Source: Paragonimus skrjabini miyazakii (taxonomy: Eukaryota > Platyhelminthes > Trematoda > Plagiorchiida > Troglotrematidae). Taken from it: a stretch of 64,000 nt of DNA. Both the position numbers and the translations under genes were made by a program. The notes beneath the pieces were generated by a model. The model ran no database searches and had not been told where the DNA came from. It saw only the letters and a list, made by a program, of their open reading frames with translations. The stretch lies in the NCBI GenBank assembly GCA_014338405.1, contig JTDE01021338.1, forward strand, positions 29,156 through 93,155, in the 5' to 3' direction. Below, one piece after another: positions 13,501 through 25,700 of the stretch; position 1 is the first letter of the stretch; each line of letters starts with the position of its first letter.

Positions 13501-16269
13501 AAGCGACTAGCTATCTCTCAGTTTCTAGCACGTCTACTAAAACATCGGATCACTGATGGCTCAGAACATTCAGGATTCACAGTGGTGCGACAGATTTCAC
13601 GCTACCACGATACAGACAAAGAAGAGTACAGAATTGGTTTGAGGAACCCTTTTGATAATAATGTCCCCGGTAGACTGCAATGCCTTAGCCGGAAATTTTT
13701 ACTGGTTCAAATAATCCAACGTGAATTAATCGTATTTGGTTTGTCTGGCAAAGCTATCCAAACAAGTCCTATTCATCTGACCCATGGAAACACTGTAAGA
13801 GCTTCTGGACAGCAATAATAACCAATCTTATATAACTTGCCTTTGAAGTGAGAATAGTAAACCAATAAGTAGTTTGATGGGCTTTCGGAATTTTGCCAAT
13901 TTATTCAACCCAGTTACATACACACACACACACACACACAGACAATCAGTGGTTTTCTCGTCATCTGAGAGGCTATTGTGGTTGTCAGCTGGTCGGCCTT
14001 ATTTACGCTTGACCAACTCGGGTCAAACATCGGGTGATCCATCGACCCTTATCGATAAGACAAAGTGCACTATAGTTTAAGTAATGAGAAGAAACATCAT
14101 TATCTGAAATACCGAGTGGCAACGAGTTGGACTGATCTCGTGAAGTCGTTCGATAATTTTGATAAAACAACACCTGGGGTGGTATCTACAAATTTCTTCA
14201 CACAAGGATCTGTTGTACGACCAGAGTAAATTACCCCATAAGATCACTAAAGCTGATACACACAGACTAAGGCGGTACAGCATAGCAGGTAGTTGTGGAG
14301 TTGGTGTCATTCTGATTTCTAGTTATGTAAGATTTAGATCATTGTCGTCCTAAGAGATATCAAGAAAGATGCTGTCTCCTCCACTCCATTCGTTATGCTT
14401 TAGGTGATGGTACTCTGCAGTTGCTACGATCTCCCCCTTCGTTCCCGGCACAATGTATTTCGTTGTTGTAATCTGTTGACCTGCAAAGCCCTGCCTATTC
14501 GGCGTTAGAGTGTTATCACAATTAAATTGGTCGATGAGCTACAAAGACAGAAGTGCCGCGGCGGTAAAATACTTTCGACATTGCACAGCAAGATGAGTAT
14601 TGTAACTGATGCTGTTAAGTGTCTTCTCTGTGGTTTTAAAGCTGGTACGCGAGTGACGTGAATTAAGCATTGTATTTGGTCTTAGTTAATAATCTAAACT
14701 ACTCGTTTCCCATATACGAAATCCGAAGAATCGAATACTCATCCCAATGAGAATGGGTATTGCTGCTGGACATTAATAACCACGAAACTCTAACGGGCGC
14801 TTCAGTCCGAAATGCATCAGATGAATGGTTTGCTTGAGTCCAGAACCTGCTGGTAGCTATGAATGATGGTCAACCAATAAACGGACTGTCTTATATTTTT
14901 GACCAATTTCGTTTTGTACGGGAGAGTAAAATCAATATCTTTTATCACTAATGAGGTCTTTATCACCAGTGTTCACAATTTAATATCAACTAATGAAATA
15001 GTTTACAGGTAACTCTCACAATTAAAAAATCATATAAGGTAACAACCTCATATATCGTAAGTCATGAGTTGTGCTCTCCGAACTCAAGTGACTATAATCA
15101 CTTTTTAACATTGGCCAGCATCAAAAAGTACACAATCGGTAAATTTCAAGAGAGGCAAGGGTTCGGCTTTGCGAATACTGGAGCTTCACAACTGCCAATA
15201 GCACCAACATAAACCATCGAAAGGATTGCACTACATGAAGTAACTGTGAGGAGCAGTTGCATACCTGGAATTTGGACGTAATTTGGCGCTCAAATATTTC
15301 AAAACTACAATTCACAAAAACCACAGAAAATCTTGTTATATTTTTACGAATAGCTCAGACAAATGGTACCACCGGTAAAGTACCACGAAGATTGACGACT
15401 ACGTTGGATCAGGTCACCTGGACACACCAACAAAACAAGATAATATTCTTCTACGAGCGGTAAAATTAGTTTGGACACTTCAGAGAGTTGTTTTGCCTCG
15501 TGCGTAAAGATCTAGAGACTATGTGGAGGCGGCTATGATGGTTTGAGGAAGAAGGCGGAGTTTGGCGCAGGGGATATATAACGCCCACTCATACTTTACT
15601 CTCCACCCCTTTTCCCTACCAATAATGTGGCGAGGATGTAATATCGCAATAAGAAATTAGGGTTTATGTGAAACCTAGAAAACAAGATAGTACAACGTGA
15701 ACCACCAAATATCCCGATGATCAAAAAGCCCAACTCTTACACTGATTACGAACTTCTAGGATCTGTTGACCAGGCGCGTCTGTTACAATAATCAAGCTTT
15801 TTTATCAAACTTTCGAACAACTGAGGAAGGCTTTCCAAAAACCATGACATGCTTTAGGCATAGAACTTGAAGGTTTAACAAAACGTTGCATACATATTGG
15901 TACATATAGAATAGTTTTTTGTCGGAAGGCCTTCCCAGGCCGAAATCAAAACGACTAGTCCGAGCTCGGATGTAAACTTTGATACCGGATTTAGAATGTG
16001 AACATTTACACTGAGTAAATGGACAGGCTACTAGCTACTGTATAATGTAGTTTAATGACGTGTACACGGTGAGTAGTGTAAATTGAAGTGTTCTAATTAA
16101 CTGACACGGAATAAGTAGGGGCAGAATCAATCCGACACACTCGTTAACACTGCCTCGATCGTCTTCCACCACATCTTTTAACAACTCCTGCAGACGATAA
16201 AGCCCATATCATTTGTTGTTGTACTCAGTTCTTATAACCTTGATTACAGATTGATCACGCTGTTTACTT
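10509..16269. other. No recognisable gene; simple repeats
   Basis: No supportable exon was found. The longest frame (13483-13818, +, 111 codons) has a mildly protein-like, charged composition, but no motif I recognise and no splice context. Simple repeats occur at 11174-11200 (TA-rich) and 13916-13941 (CA). Confidence 0.4.
13916..13941. repeat. (CA)n microsatellite
   Basis: A run of about twelve CA dinucleotides is visible directly. Confidence 0.9.
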
Positions 16270-17330
16270 AAACTAATGTCTCCTTAGGTGGGTGCCACTT
16301 CTGTAATTAATATGAACCCAAATTTTGACCTACTATGATCCTTCTCTTATAGTTGAGGTTGATAGACCTAGTTGTCAGATTTCGTCAACACTGGGAAAAG
16401 GTCAAACATACATTGTATTTCTCATGTTAAGTTCTTGTTGTCTTTATCCCGCTTTCTTTTGACTATAAATCTGCTTAGTTGCTCCCTAAGCTTTTTTCAT
16501 GTTTGTACTGCCGTTTGTAGCAAACCGTCTGTTGTCAGCACTGGGGTTCTTGTTCTTCAGATACACCATTTTGAAGCCGGAAGCCGGTTGGTGGTTACTA
16601 TTAGAACGTTTTATTTATCTAATAATATGGCATATGAATCTGCTTTGATTTCTATTGTCATAAGCAAGACCTTTCCTGGTCCTCTTACATCTATCTCCTT
16701 CTACTGGTTGTAATACGGACTGACTGATTATTGCTTAAATTGAAATGCCCAACTTGCAAATTGTGGTCCATTGTCTGAGGCAACCTTTTATGATATTCCA
16801 GGCCATGTGAAGTTATTTATCACTAGACCTGACGTTTTGTTCTACGTATCATCTGTCTCGTAATAATCTATGATTTCATCTACTGTGGTCAGATTTTTCA
16901 TTTCTCCCCTCTATGGTTTGCTCACTGCAACCATCGGCCACAGCTATCCGTGTATATCACGTCAACATATGTTACTTCTGCTCTCGGCTCTTGCGTCCTC
17001 GGCACATAGGGTAATTCGATATGTAGTAAGAAATTCTTCTCGCCATGCCTGATCGGAACATTGTGTCATGCTCTATACTGATGCAATTGTTGACTAGTAA
17101 GTGAGCAAGAAGGATGTGCTCAATTACTGGGTGACGACGAAATTGCGGACCGAAATTACTGTTTCTCTCAAACCACCAATGGGCTCTAATTCACAGTTTT
17201 TAGCAGTTTCTATCTCCTTTCATTCAGCCATCTGTTCATATTCATTCCTTGTGGTAAAGTGCTAATGTGGTGATTAGCCCTAAGTTGTTGAGCCTCTTTC
17301 GGACCAATGTCGGTTGCTCCGTGATGCAGA
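16270..17330 (-). pseudogene. Gypsy-type LTR retrotransposon integrase, degenerate
   Basis: On - around 16790-16730 the sequence encodes ASDNGPQFASWAF, the integrase catalytic-core motif around the second Asp of DDE. Upstream of it (16930-16800) is a decayed DYY...(I/V)INNF segment like the core containing the first Asp. Further upstream (17330-17040) are remnants resembling the zinc-binding and linker region. Downstream there is SPYY and a decayed (Y/L)ALLD segment, as in Gypsy integrases just after the core. Stops and frameshifts interrupt the frame many times, so this is a dead fragment. No LTR was found beside it. Confidence 0.6.
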
Positions 17331-18651
17331 ACTATATTAACCTCCTGTCTGTGACCAATACTTGCCTTTCAGATCGATAGAAATTAGAGTTGAACTTAAG
17401 TGACTGAATCAACAATTGCTACAAGTGTCGTGATCTCGTTAACCTTCCATAAGAATTCAGCGATCTAGAGAGGACACTCTGCATATACGACCAAAGATAG
17501 CCTTCTTGGACCCAATTTAGTTACAGGCCTAAAACGGCTACAGTGTGTGGCGCCATAATTTCATACTCTGAATCATTGAATTCTTTCTACATGGGATAGC
17601 TTACTCGTTTAGTTTATATATACACACACACAGAGTACAGGTCATCCCAGGTCGTCGGTGCCATTAGCTTGTTGGTTTCAGACTAATAACTATCAGTTGT
17701 GTCATTCTGACTTTCTGACCACAGATCAACGTAAGAAAATTGAGCTCTACCCTATTCAGTTATATGCAACCTTTAGGTATGTGGCGAGCTGAGCTCATCT
17801 TCTTTGCCGAATTCGGTCCCTGATTCATTCCAGGCAAATCAGTGAGTCTTCGAACCAACTAAGTATGCTCCCACGAATGAGTCTGTTATAATGTCAGAGA
17901 CAATGTATCATGTCTTTATTTGCCAACAAAACTGCCATAAAAGTAACCAAATAGTTTATAACAGTATACAGATGTGTGATATTCGAAGAGAGGTGTGCAC
18001 TACACAAGCGGCCATACTGGGCTGTTTGTATATAAGATGGAATATGTTCCCTGTCAGTATCTTGTATATCACCAATACCGTAGCTAGGCTGTCCTCCCCT
18101 TCAATGGGAACAAGCTCCAGAAGTCACCGCATTTTGTCGGTCCGCAAGTGGTCACTCTAAAGGGATATTTCCACGCATATATGTATGAATGTATACATGA
18201 ATACAGTCAGTTATTTTCCATGCTCAGCAGTTGAAGCCGCAACCTAAGTAGCCCTCTTACTGTAGAGCAGTCTATTACAGTTAAGTATGAAATTGTAAAT
18301 TTATACAATAAACATTATTCTAAGTAGCATTTGCAGCGCACAACTTTATCATACAAGCAAACGAAACGGTCTGAGTAAAACTGTGATAGATCTAGCCAGA
18401 AACACGTGACCTCATGAATGTGGGACGAACTGCATCTCGTAAAAGGTGATAATAAGTTACTATGCTTCGTGGCCCACAGACCACCGTGAACGATGTAAAA
18501 TTGGTTGCAATTATAAATCGTTATGATTAACACTGTTAGCACTATTTCAGTTGCTCTGCCCGCAAAGCTGTCAAAAAGAACGATTCACTGACTGATGACA
18601 AGACCTCCTATATGATTTTTGTAACAGTCTACAACTCATGACTACTACTTG
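17331..18651. other. No recognisable gene
   Basis: Short open frames only. A small (TA/CA)n tract sits at about 17616-17636. The part next to the integrase fragment may be more decayed Gypsy sequence, but I could not align it convincingly. Confidence 0.4.
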
Positions 18652-19080
18652 TTAGAATTTGGCTGATCTCGTNNNNNNNNNNNNNNNNNNNNNNNNNNNN
18701 NNNNNNNNNNNNNNNNNNNNNNNNNNNNNNNNNNNNNNNNNNNNNNNNNNNNNNNNNNNNNNNNNNNNNNNNCTGTCTACAACGTGGCTCTCATTAGTGA
18801 TAACTAGGTCGAACAAGGAGGGAGTCCGACCAGAACAATGCCGCGCTCTCCGTCGTATCAGTGCCGATAAGGAGGTTGAGAATCCGCTTTCACATTCCTG
18901 GTGGGAGACTGATGCCCAGTTTATTTTCGGTGCATTAAAGTCGCCCATTATAAGCAGATGAGCAAAGTTTTGAAGGTCTAGGAAGTTGTCTACGTTTACA
19001 AGTACAGTGTCGTCATCAGAGACGTCAGATGAGGGAGAACGATAGACAACCCCCACTAGGAGTGAGTCTCGGCCTCGCAA
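18652..19080 (-). mobile_element. Non-LTR retrotransposon endonuclease fragment
   Basis: The - frame encodes the middle of an apurinic-type (exonuclease-endonuclease-phosphatase) LINE endonuclease. It shows LLVGVVYRSPSSD followed by MGDFNAPKINW, the strand and GDFN motif typical of CR1/Jockey-like elements, and then SLFDLVITNE. The catalytic SDH block would lie in or beyond the 100-base gap that interrupts the frame. No reverse transcriptase follows directly, so this is a fragment. It has the orientation of the CR1-like LINE pieces at 21.2-24.1 kb, but I cannot show that it belongs to the same copy. Confidence 0.75.
18673..18772. other. Assembly gap (100 N)
   Basis: Exactly 100 N, the usual placeholder for a scaffold join of unknown size. 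It interrupts the LINE endonuclease frame on -. Confidence 0.95.
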
Positions 19081-19520
19081 AGTTTTGCGGTACTTTTAGC
19101 AAATGTTCCATGTATTGCAATTTTCTCACTAACATTGTTTATTAACGAATGATAAAGTATAGATACTTTGCTTGAAATTTCGGATTCAAAATTTCTGAAA
19201 ATATTGAAAAGCGTGGATTCGCGTCAAAATAACTATTTTCAATGTGAAATGACCTTCGAACCTAATCTCTGCGGAAGTCATAAGTTTCCCTGTTTTGAAA
19301 GTCTGCCTTCTATGCCGAAAGACGTTCGCTTGACACTGTGCAGGGTAAACCGACTGGATCCAGGTAGTTTGGGCCTTCGCTTCAAACCCGTTTATTAATC
19401 CTTGAATCGCTGAAAAACTTTGAAACATTGTCAACCAATCAGATTGCATGAAACACTTCCGATTTGCACGTTCCTTTTTTAGGATAAACACACCCTCGAG
19501 GGTTGTGGCGTCGTAACGAC

Positions 19521-19758
19521 ATGTGTTCCGTTCGCAGTGCATTACTTCATAATCTAAAGTTTTTTCAGCATCCTGTCTCGTTTTCGAATAGGCAGTATTT
19601 GTCTAAGAAACATTATTTCGGGTGTTACTTCGTTCAACCGAGCCGTTTGGCTGGTCATTCTCATTGGCAAAATGTTAGACATACAAAAGAGGCTAAGGAC
19701 AAATTGAAATCTAAGGCCTCCCAGTACTATCTACGTGCAGTCGCTAGCGCAATCAAAG
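19521..19758 (+). CDS. TACO1: TACO1 exon 1 (presequence and YebC start)
   Basis: Begins at ATG and ends at AATCAAAG before GTTGGT. It encodes the presumed mitochondrial targeting segment and the GHSHWQN motif. The open frame continues 5' to a TTG at 19503 without another ATG. The exon ends one base into a codon. Confidence 0.88.
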
Positions 19759-22700
19759 GTTGGTTTTTGTTATGGCGTATCATTTCTAGCTGGTAACGGC
19801 TTGCGCGACCCAAAATTGAATTCACATCTGGCCGCTGTCCTTGCCGAGGCAAAAGCAAATTCTGTACCGCTATCAACATTAGAAAGAGCTCTCAAGTCTG
19901 AAGATACGACCGATCCCTATTTAATAGAAGTCCAAGCTCAAGGCGGGTTGTTTATTTTGATCGAAAGTTGTGCCAAATCCGTGAACAGCGAACGACAACG
20001 ACTTACCTCTCTCGTGAAGAAATACGGGTAGTGTTTCACATGAGTCTAATAATTTCCCCAGGTGTTCTGTATCTCCTGGTTCTGGAAAAATCGCTCAGGA
20101 GTTTTTTGATCACGTTGGTTTAATAACGTTTAATGGCAACCCCGAAAGGAATATTGCAACCCTTGATGATGCGACTAACCTTGGCATTGAAGTAGGAGCA
20201 AGTGAAGTTGAGCAGGTTTCCATGAACGAGAATGTTGCTTTCAAGGTAATTGCTTTCTCGGAATGTTCTCATCATAGCTTAGGGAAGCATTCAGGAGGTC
20301 ATCTTGTATCGGATATATCATTAGGTTGTGTATTTCAACTACCCGGATTAGTTTGAATGACGTTTTATGTGCACTTTAGTTTACATATGTGGGGTTGATT
20401 GTCATCTCTTGTATCGTATGAGACAGGAGTCGAGGAACTTCTGCGTATGCTGCCTCTTTAAGTGTTATACAATTCTTTGGTTTGCTTGCACACAAATTGG
20501 TCTGTTCGTTGATTGTTTTTCAGGTCATGAGTATGGTACTTATGTGATACTTCCTTCTTAATGTATTACGGTTTAGTTCGGTGGCGCAGAGTGAGTGATT
20601 TCACAGCAGACTCAATTTCAGTGTAGTAGTCAGTTTGGGCTCCGTCCGCTCCAATCACTTGGATTACTGAAGTGGTGTGAGTGTGTAAAGTACGTTGAGT
20701 GTTGAAACAGCTAGTATCAGGCAAGCGTCCAAGAAGGTTGCATTGTGTTTTGCACAGAAATGTGAAAACTAAGGGAAACGGAAAAAAAAGTAAAGGAGGA
20801 CGAGGGAATTACATTAATGAATAGAAGTGGTTGTGTATTCACTGGTTTCTAATACTTGTAAGAATGCCACACCTCAAGTTGTTTTCTAATCCTTCAGCAA
20901 CTTCAGTTTCTGAACGGACGATAGGTGGCTGCTCGTCGTCTTTGATCACGTGAACCGCGAATGTTTGGTGCATAGATTCGTATTGAACATGACAGTCAGC
21001 ATTCGAGTGCCGTAGCCGGGAAACACCATGTTTTTAGGTGGTAAAGTAATGTAGACATATGTCCACATCCACCACCGATGGGTGCAGTGACCGAACTTAC
21101 TAGGGCTGGGTCGTGAAAAGCACGCATACAAGGGCAGTCGGATCGATAATGCACACACATCGAGAATCACATACGCGTCGAGAGCTGGGCGTTGTAATAA
21201 GAGTAAACCGTCCTTAGTGGTCATCTAGGTAAGAGTCAGTCATCAAGGCACTTAAACGTCTCGGGAGTAGTAGCCCGCACGACTTCCACCGGAAGGGCGT
21301 TCCAAGTCGGGTAAACTAGGTTAGCAAAATGTAAGCGACTGCGCGTTATGTCCAGCTTAACCCTGTGTCCTCTTAGGTTGGTGGTCTTCGCCAGCATGAG
21401 AAGGTTTCTATTGGTGTGATCCTCTGTGATCATACTTCTATAGGTGAGGATCATGTCGCGCCTCAGCAGTCTGTAAGCCAACGAGAAGAGGTTCCGGTGC
21501 TCCAGTTGGTCTGCATATGAGAACATGTAGAAACCTATAACCTTTTTCATTGCACGTCGTTGTACAGATTCAAGTGTAGCTGTCTTTTTTCAGGTGTGGA
21601 GCGCATGCCTGTGTATTTACCTTCAGTAGGGGTCTTGCAAGAAAATGGAAAATGCATGCAAAATATTTTCCTGGGAATTTCCCCAGTGATCTGCTAAGCG
21701 TTGTCAACCTGCAATTAACTTTCTTTGTCAATGCAAGTGTATTGGCGCTAGGGCAGAAATCTGCCAGGAGTAGAGTCCCAAGTTCTTTTTCTTGGAGGAA
21801 AACAATAAATAGTTGTCCTTTAATCTGATAGATTATGCTGCGCTTTTGCTATATATGCATGATTTTTGACTTACTGGTGTTGAATGGGAAACTCTTCTGC
21901 CGATCGCCGATGCGAGATCCCGCTGAAGGAGAACAGTCTTCGGGAGAACGTAGAGTACGCCATACTTTAGTGTCGTCCGCATACATGAGTAGTGGGATTG
22001 ACTAACAGCTGGCAGGTCGTTCACAAATAATGGGAGCTACAGAATGACCCAGTATGGATCCTTGTGGGACCCCCGTGGGAGCCTCAGAGGCGACAGACAA
22101 CACGCCGTTGACCTACACAGAGTACGTCCTACACGATAATGTTGGATCCATATACACAGCTGATTGTCCAGACTCATTGCTGGTGGCTAGCTAAATAGGA
22201 CGCGTTGATTTGCCCTGTCAGAAATCTAGGAAAGCAATATTCACTGGGAGGCGCTCTTCCGCATCCAGGAGTCCACTACAATCAGCAAGTTGGTGGTGCA
22301 CGAGTGTCTTTGTCGAAATCGGTGCTGGTGATTTGCTAGGAGTGGATTGAAGTCGCACCCTTATCCTATCGTCTTGTGTTTTCCATTAACTTGAAGACAA
22401 ATGAAAGCAGTGCTACTGAGCGATAGTTGCCTGCGTCGGTTGTAACCGTTCTCGTAGATAGACGAGACAACACTTGGAAGGGTGTTTGAGATGTATGAGT
22501 ATCGAAATAGCGCAGAAAATAAAGCAGCGAACACATTAGCACATGACTTAAACAAGAAGGGTGGTAGGCTATCGAGACCTGGTGACTTCTCAGACTTGAG
22601 CCTGAGAAAATTAGCTCTGACATTAGACCCCGATAAATTGGGGTAGATTCCGATTGCGGTGGTGTAACTCAGACCTGTTGCTTGTCCAGCATTATCTGGG

Positions 22701-25700
22701 TCATTAAAGAGGGTTACGGATTGGGAGGGGAGTATCTCAGCAATCTCATGATTGCCAGCTGACAAACCAGACGGACTCGTTAGTGTTGGTACGGCTGACC
22801 GAGATTTCATAACGTACGCAGTGTATTCATGGAACCGTCGGGGACAGTTAACGATAACTCCCATGAGATTTAGCTAATGGTCGCGACGGTCTGCTCTTAC
22901 CGCTGTTATGCATCGATTTCGAGCGTTTTTGTGAGCACTATGTGCCTCTCCGGTATCAGACGTGTGCCTGATTGCTAAAGGCCGCATTGAGGTAATTCCA
23001 TCTTTTGGCTGCTTAAATGCATCAGTTGATGTCGCCAGGACAATTATGGCCGTTAGTGCATTCCATGTCAAACAGATTCGGACAGCAAAACTTCACAGTC
23101 TTCGTAGAAGGCTTCTGCATAGTTTTCGGAGGCTTTCTGTATATATTCTCTAAAGCAGTTACGTCTTTATTCCTGTAGGGTGTTGAATTCCAGTGTGCCG
23201 TAAACGTGTCAGAATGTATAGGTTGGAATCTCTCGGGAGACATGTCAAGCATTGCGAGCATGCTGTTGATTTTCTTTATCAGCAATGCAATGTTAGCATT
23301 AGAACAGAAATCTGACGTTACCATGGCACTGCTGATGGACACGGGTTGAACTATCACTGCTGCAGTATGCCATACTGCTGTGATGACAAATGCGCACAGC
23401 CTTCAGCTTGGAGGTTAAAAGGGAGTCTGCTTTGCACATACCGTAGGTGCAAGATATCCAGGTCTCTTTGAAGGTCTTCTGTGTCCACGGGGTTGTGTAC
23501 TACACACCATCGGGATGCAAAATGGGGAGAGGGTAGCTTACTGCTAGAATACCCTTGACAACAGGCCCAGTGTGGAGCATTGGGGCATGCCAGTTGCAGC
23601 ACTGAATGATCTAGATAACTCGCCACTGAGTTTGTGTGCGTGCAACTGAATAGATATCGTCTGAATCACAATCGCATAAGTCAAGGTTAGTCATCTTATT
23701 CAACGGGAAGCATAGGTCGACTTTACCGAAAGCTTTCTCGAAACCTACGGACGCTACATTCACTGGGCGGCGTTCTTTGGCAGCTTTTGCTCATGAGTCA
23801 GCTATAACCAGCAGGTTAGTCATGCACGAGTGACCGTTTCTGAATTCGTGCTGCTCCTGTGACAAGAGTGATCCAACATTTAAGTGAACCCTTATGAAAT
23901 CACTCGCTCTGCTCTTCCCTACTTCTGATATACTTGACAGTGGAGCTATCGGTCTGAAGTTAATGGCGTTTGTCTTATCTCCAGCTTTGTAAATAGCAGA
24001 GGTGATACCATGCTTCCAACAGACAGGAATATTGTCAGTTGTGTATGTTGGGACAACCGAGCAGGCGGTTTTGCCGACCCATCTGCACATTCTTACACAT
24101 AGGTGGAAATATTTTCCCAATTCTTAGCCCGCAACAGGATTAGCTTGGTACTCACGTTGACCAGAATGGAATTAAGTAGTGAATCCGAGGATCAGTTAGG
24201 GTTGGTAGTGGTGATGCGTGTTCCTGCTTCGTGTATTTTGCTGTAGGCCAACGCCTGTCAGACAATTAGTGTCTCTGTTGCCGCGGGATTTGAAGTAGAG
24301 CGTCCTAAAAATCCCATAAAAAATAGCGTAGCAGATTTTGACCTGGTCAGGGAAGCTATATGCTTGAAGAAAATCCTACGCCAGTCAGTATTGGATTTTG
24401 TGGGCGACAATAGGTAATCCCTGGGTTAGTTGCCTACGACTACTGTTCACCGATTACGACAATATGCGTGCATCTGATGTGAGGCCTTGTCTTCTTTAAC
24501 AAGAAATCCATCGTACGAAACTAGCTTTTCTTTCATTTAACAACTGGTTGGAGGTTTGATTTAGACTTGTGTGAATTGTGGCGGAACTAGCTATCGCGGT
24601 GTTCATCTAAATGTTGGTCTGCTGTTGTACGCTCGTCAGGTGGCTGCCAGTTGGTTTGAGATAGGTGTCACCGCATTTGTCGGGAGTTGGCTTGTCTGAA
24701 GTTGCGCCGAGATGTCATTGGATAGTGTGTTGGTAACATAACATGTTTAGTTGGAGCTGACTGTGCCGTGTTGTTTGTGTCCAGTAGCGCACCAATTTCG
24801 ACAATACCTACCATGGGGGATTCGATGATGATCACTGTGTCTGTGTCAGGATGATCTGTGACTACTCCACTTTGTGCTTTGTTTGACATGCTCGATGAGT
24901 CATACTTTCTATACAAAATTATATAACTAAGCGGTCGCGGTGCAAGAGATTAACCCACTGGTAAGGTTTGCGTGCGTCATCTGGAACGATGGCGAGGCGT
25001 TTTTGGGCTGCAGTAGTTCGTCTGATGATGCTATACATTCTTCTATTCCACTGTAAGATTACGTATGACACGTGGTAATTGGCGCCAACGATGGTGTGGC
25101 AAGCGCATTGTACTGACGGTTACCCTTAAAGACTTATCAATTGATAGCAAGGCCGGTTTCGCCTTATTCGGTACTGGCGTATATTGTTACGCCTACTCTC
25201 TACTGACCAACTGGCCATTGTGAACGACAAAGCAACCAGGACGATCTACCTCATGGTCAGATATGTCAGGCATCAACCATGTTTCCACTGCATTTTTGAG
25301 TCGAAAAGTTTTAGATTCTTGCACTTTGTTCTTCGAAGAAAGTGTGTTAATAAACACACCCAGCTATATACACACGTTTGCGTACTTTTGGGGGGCTAGT
25401 AGTTTCCTTCAGGTAAGCAAGGGATATTTCCTGGTCTAATCCGATTCATTCGGGGTCAGCTATGTCAGGACTTTTGTCTGTGTATGGGGTGAAAGGCTAT
25501 TTAGAATCTCCGATTTCATTGTCATCTTAACCACACTTACAGCCATAGGAGGTATACCGGTAACAAAAGTTCCACGTTCATGTCTTGATTCGTCTACATG
25601 GAGCCGGGGCTCGGGTGGGAAGTTTTCTCAACATGCTACCGCTCAATCACAGTGATTTACATCTCTTATATGAGTTGTGTGGTCCGCAGTTGTCTCAGCC

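Noticed and set aside
13483..13818. 111-codon frame on +
   Set aside because: Its composition is somewhat protein-like, but there is no recognisable motif, exon boundary or repeat partner. Not enough to call a gene.
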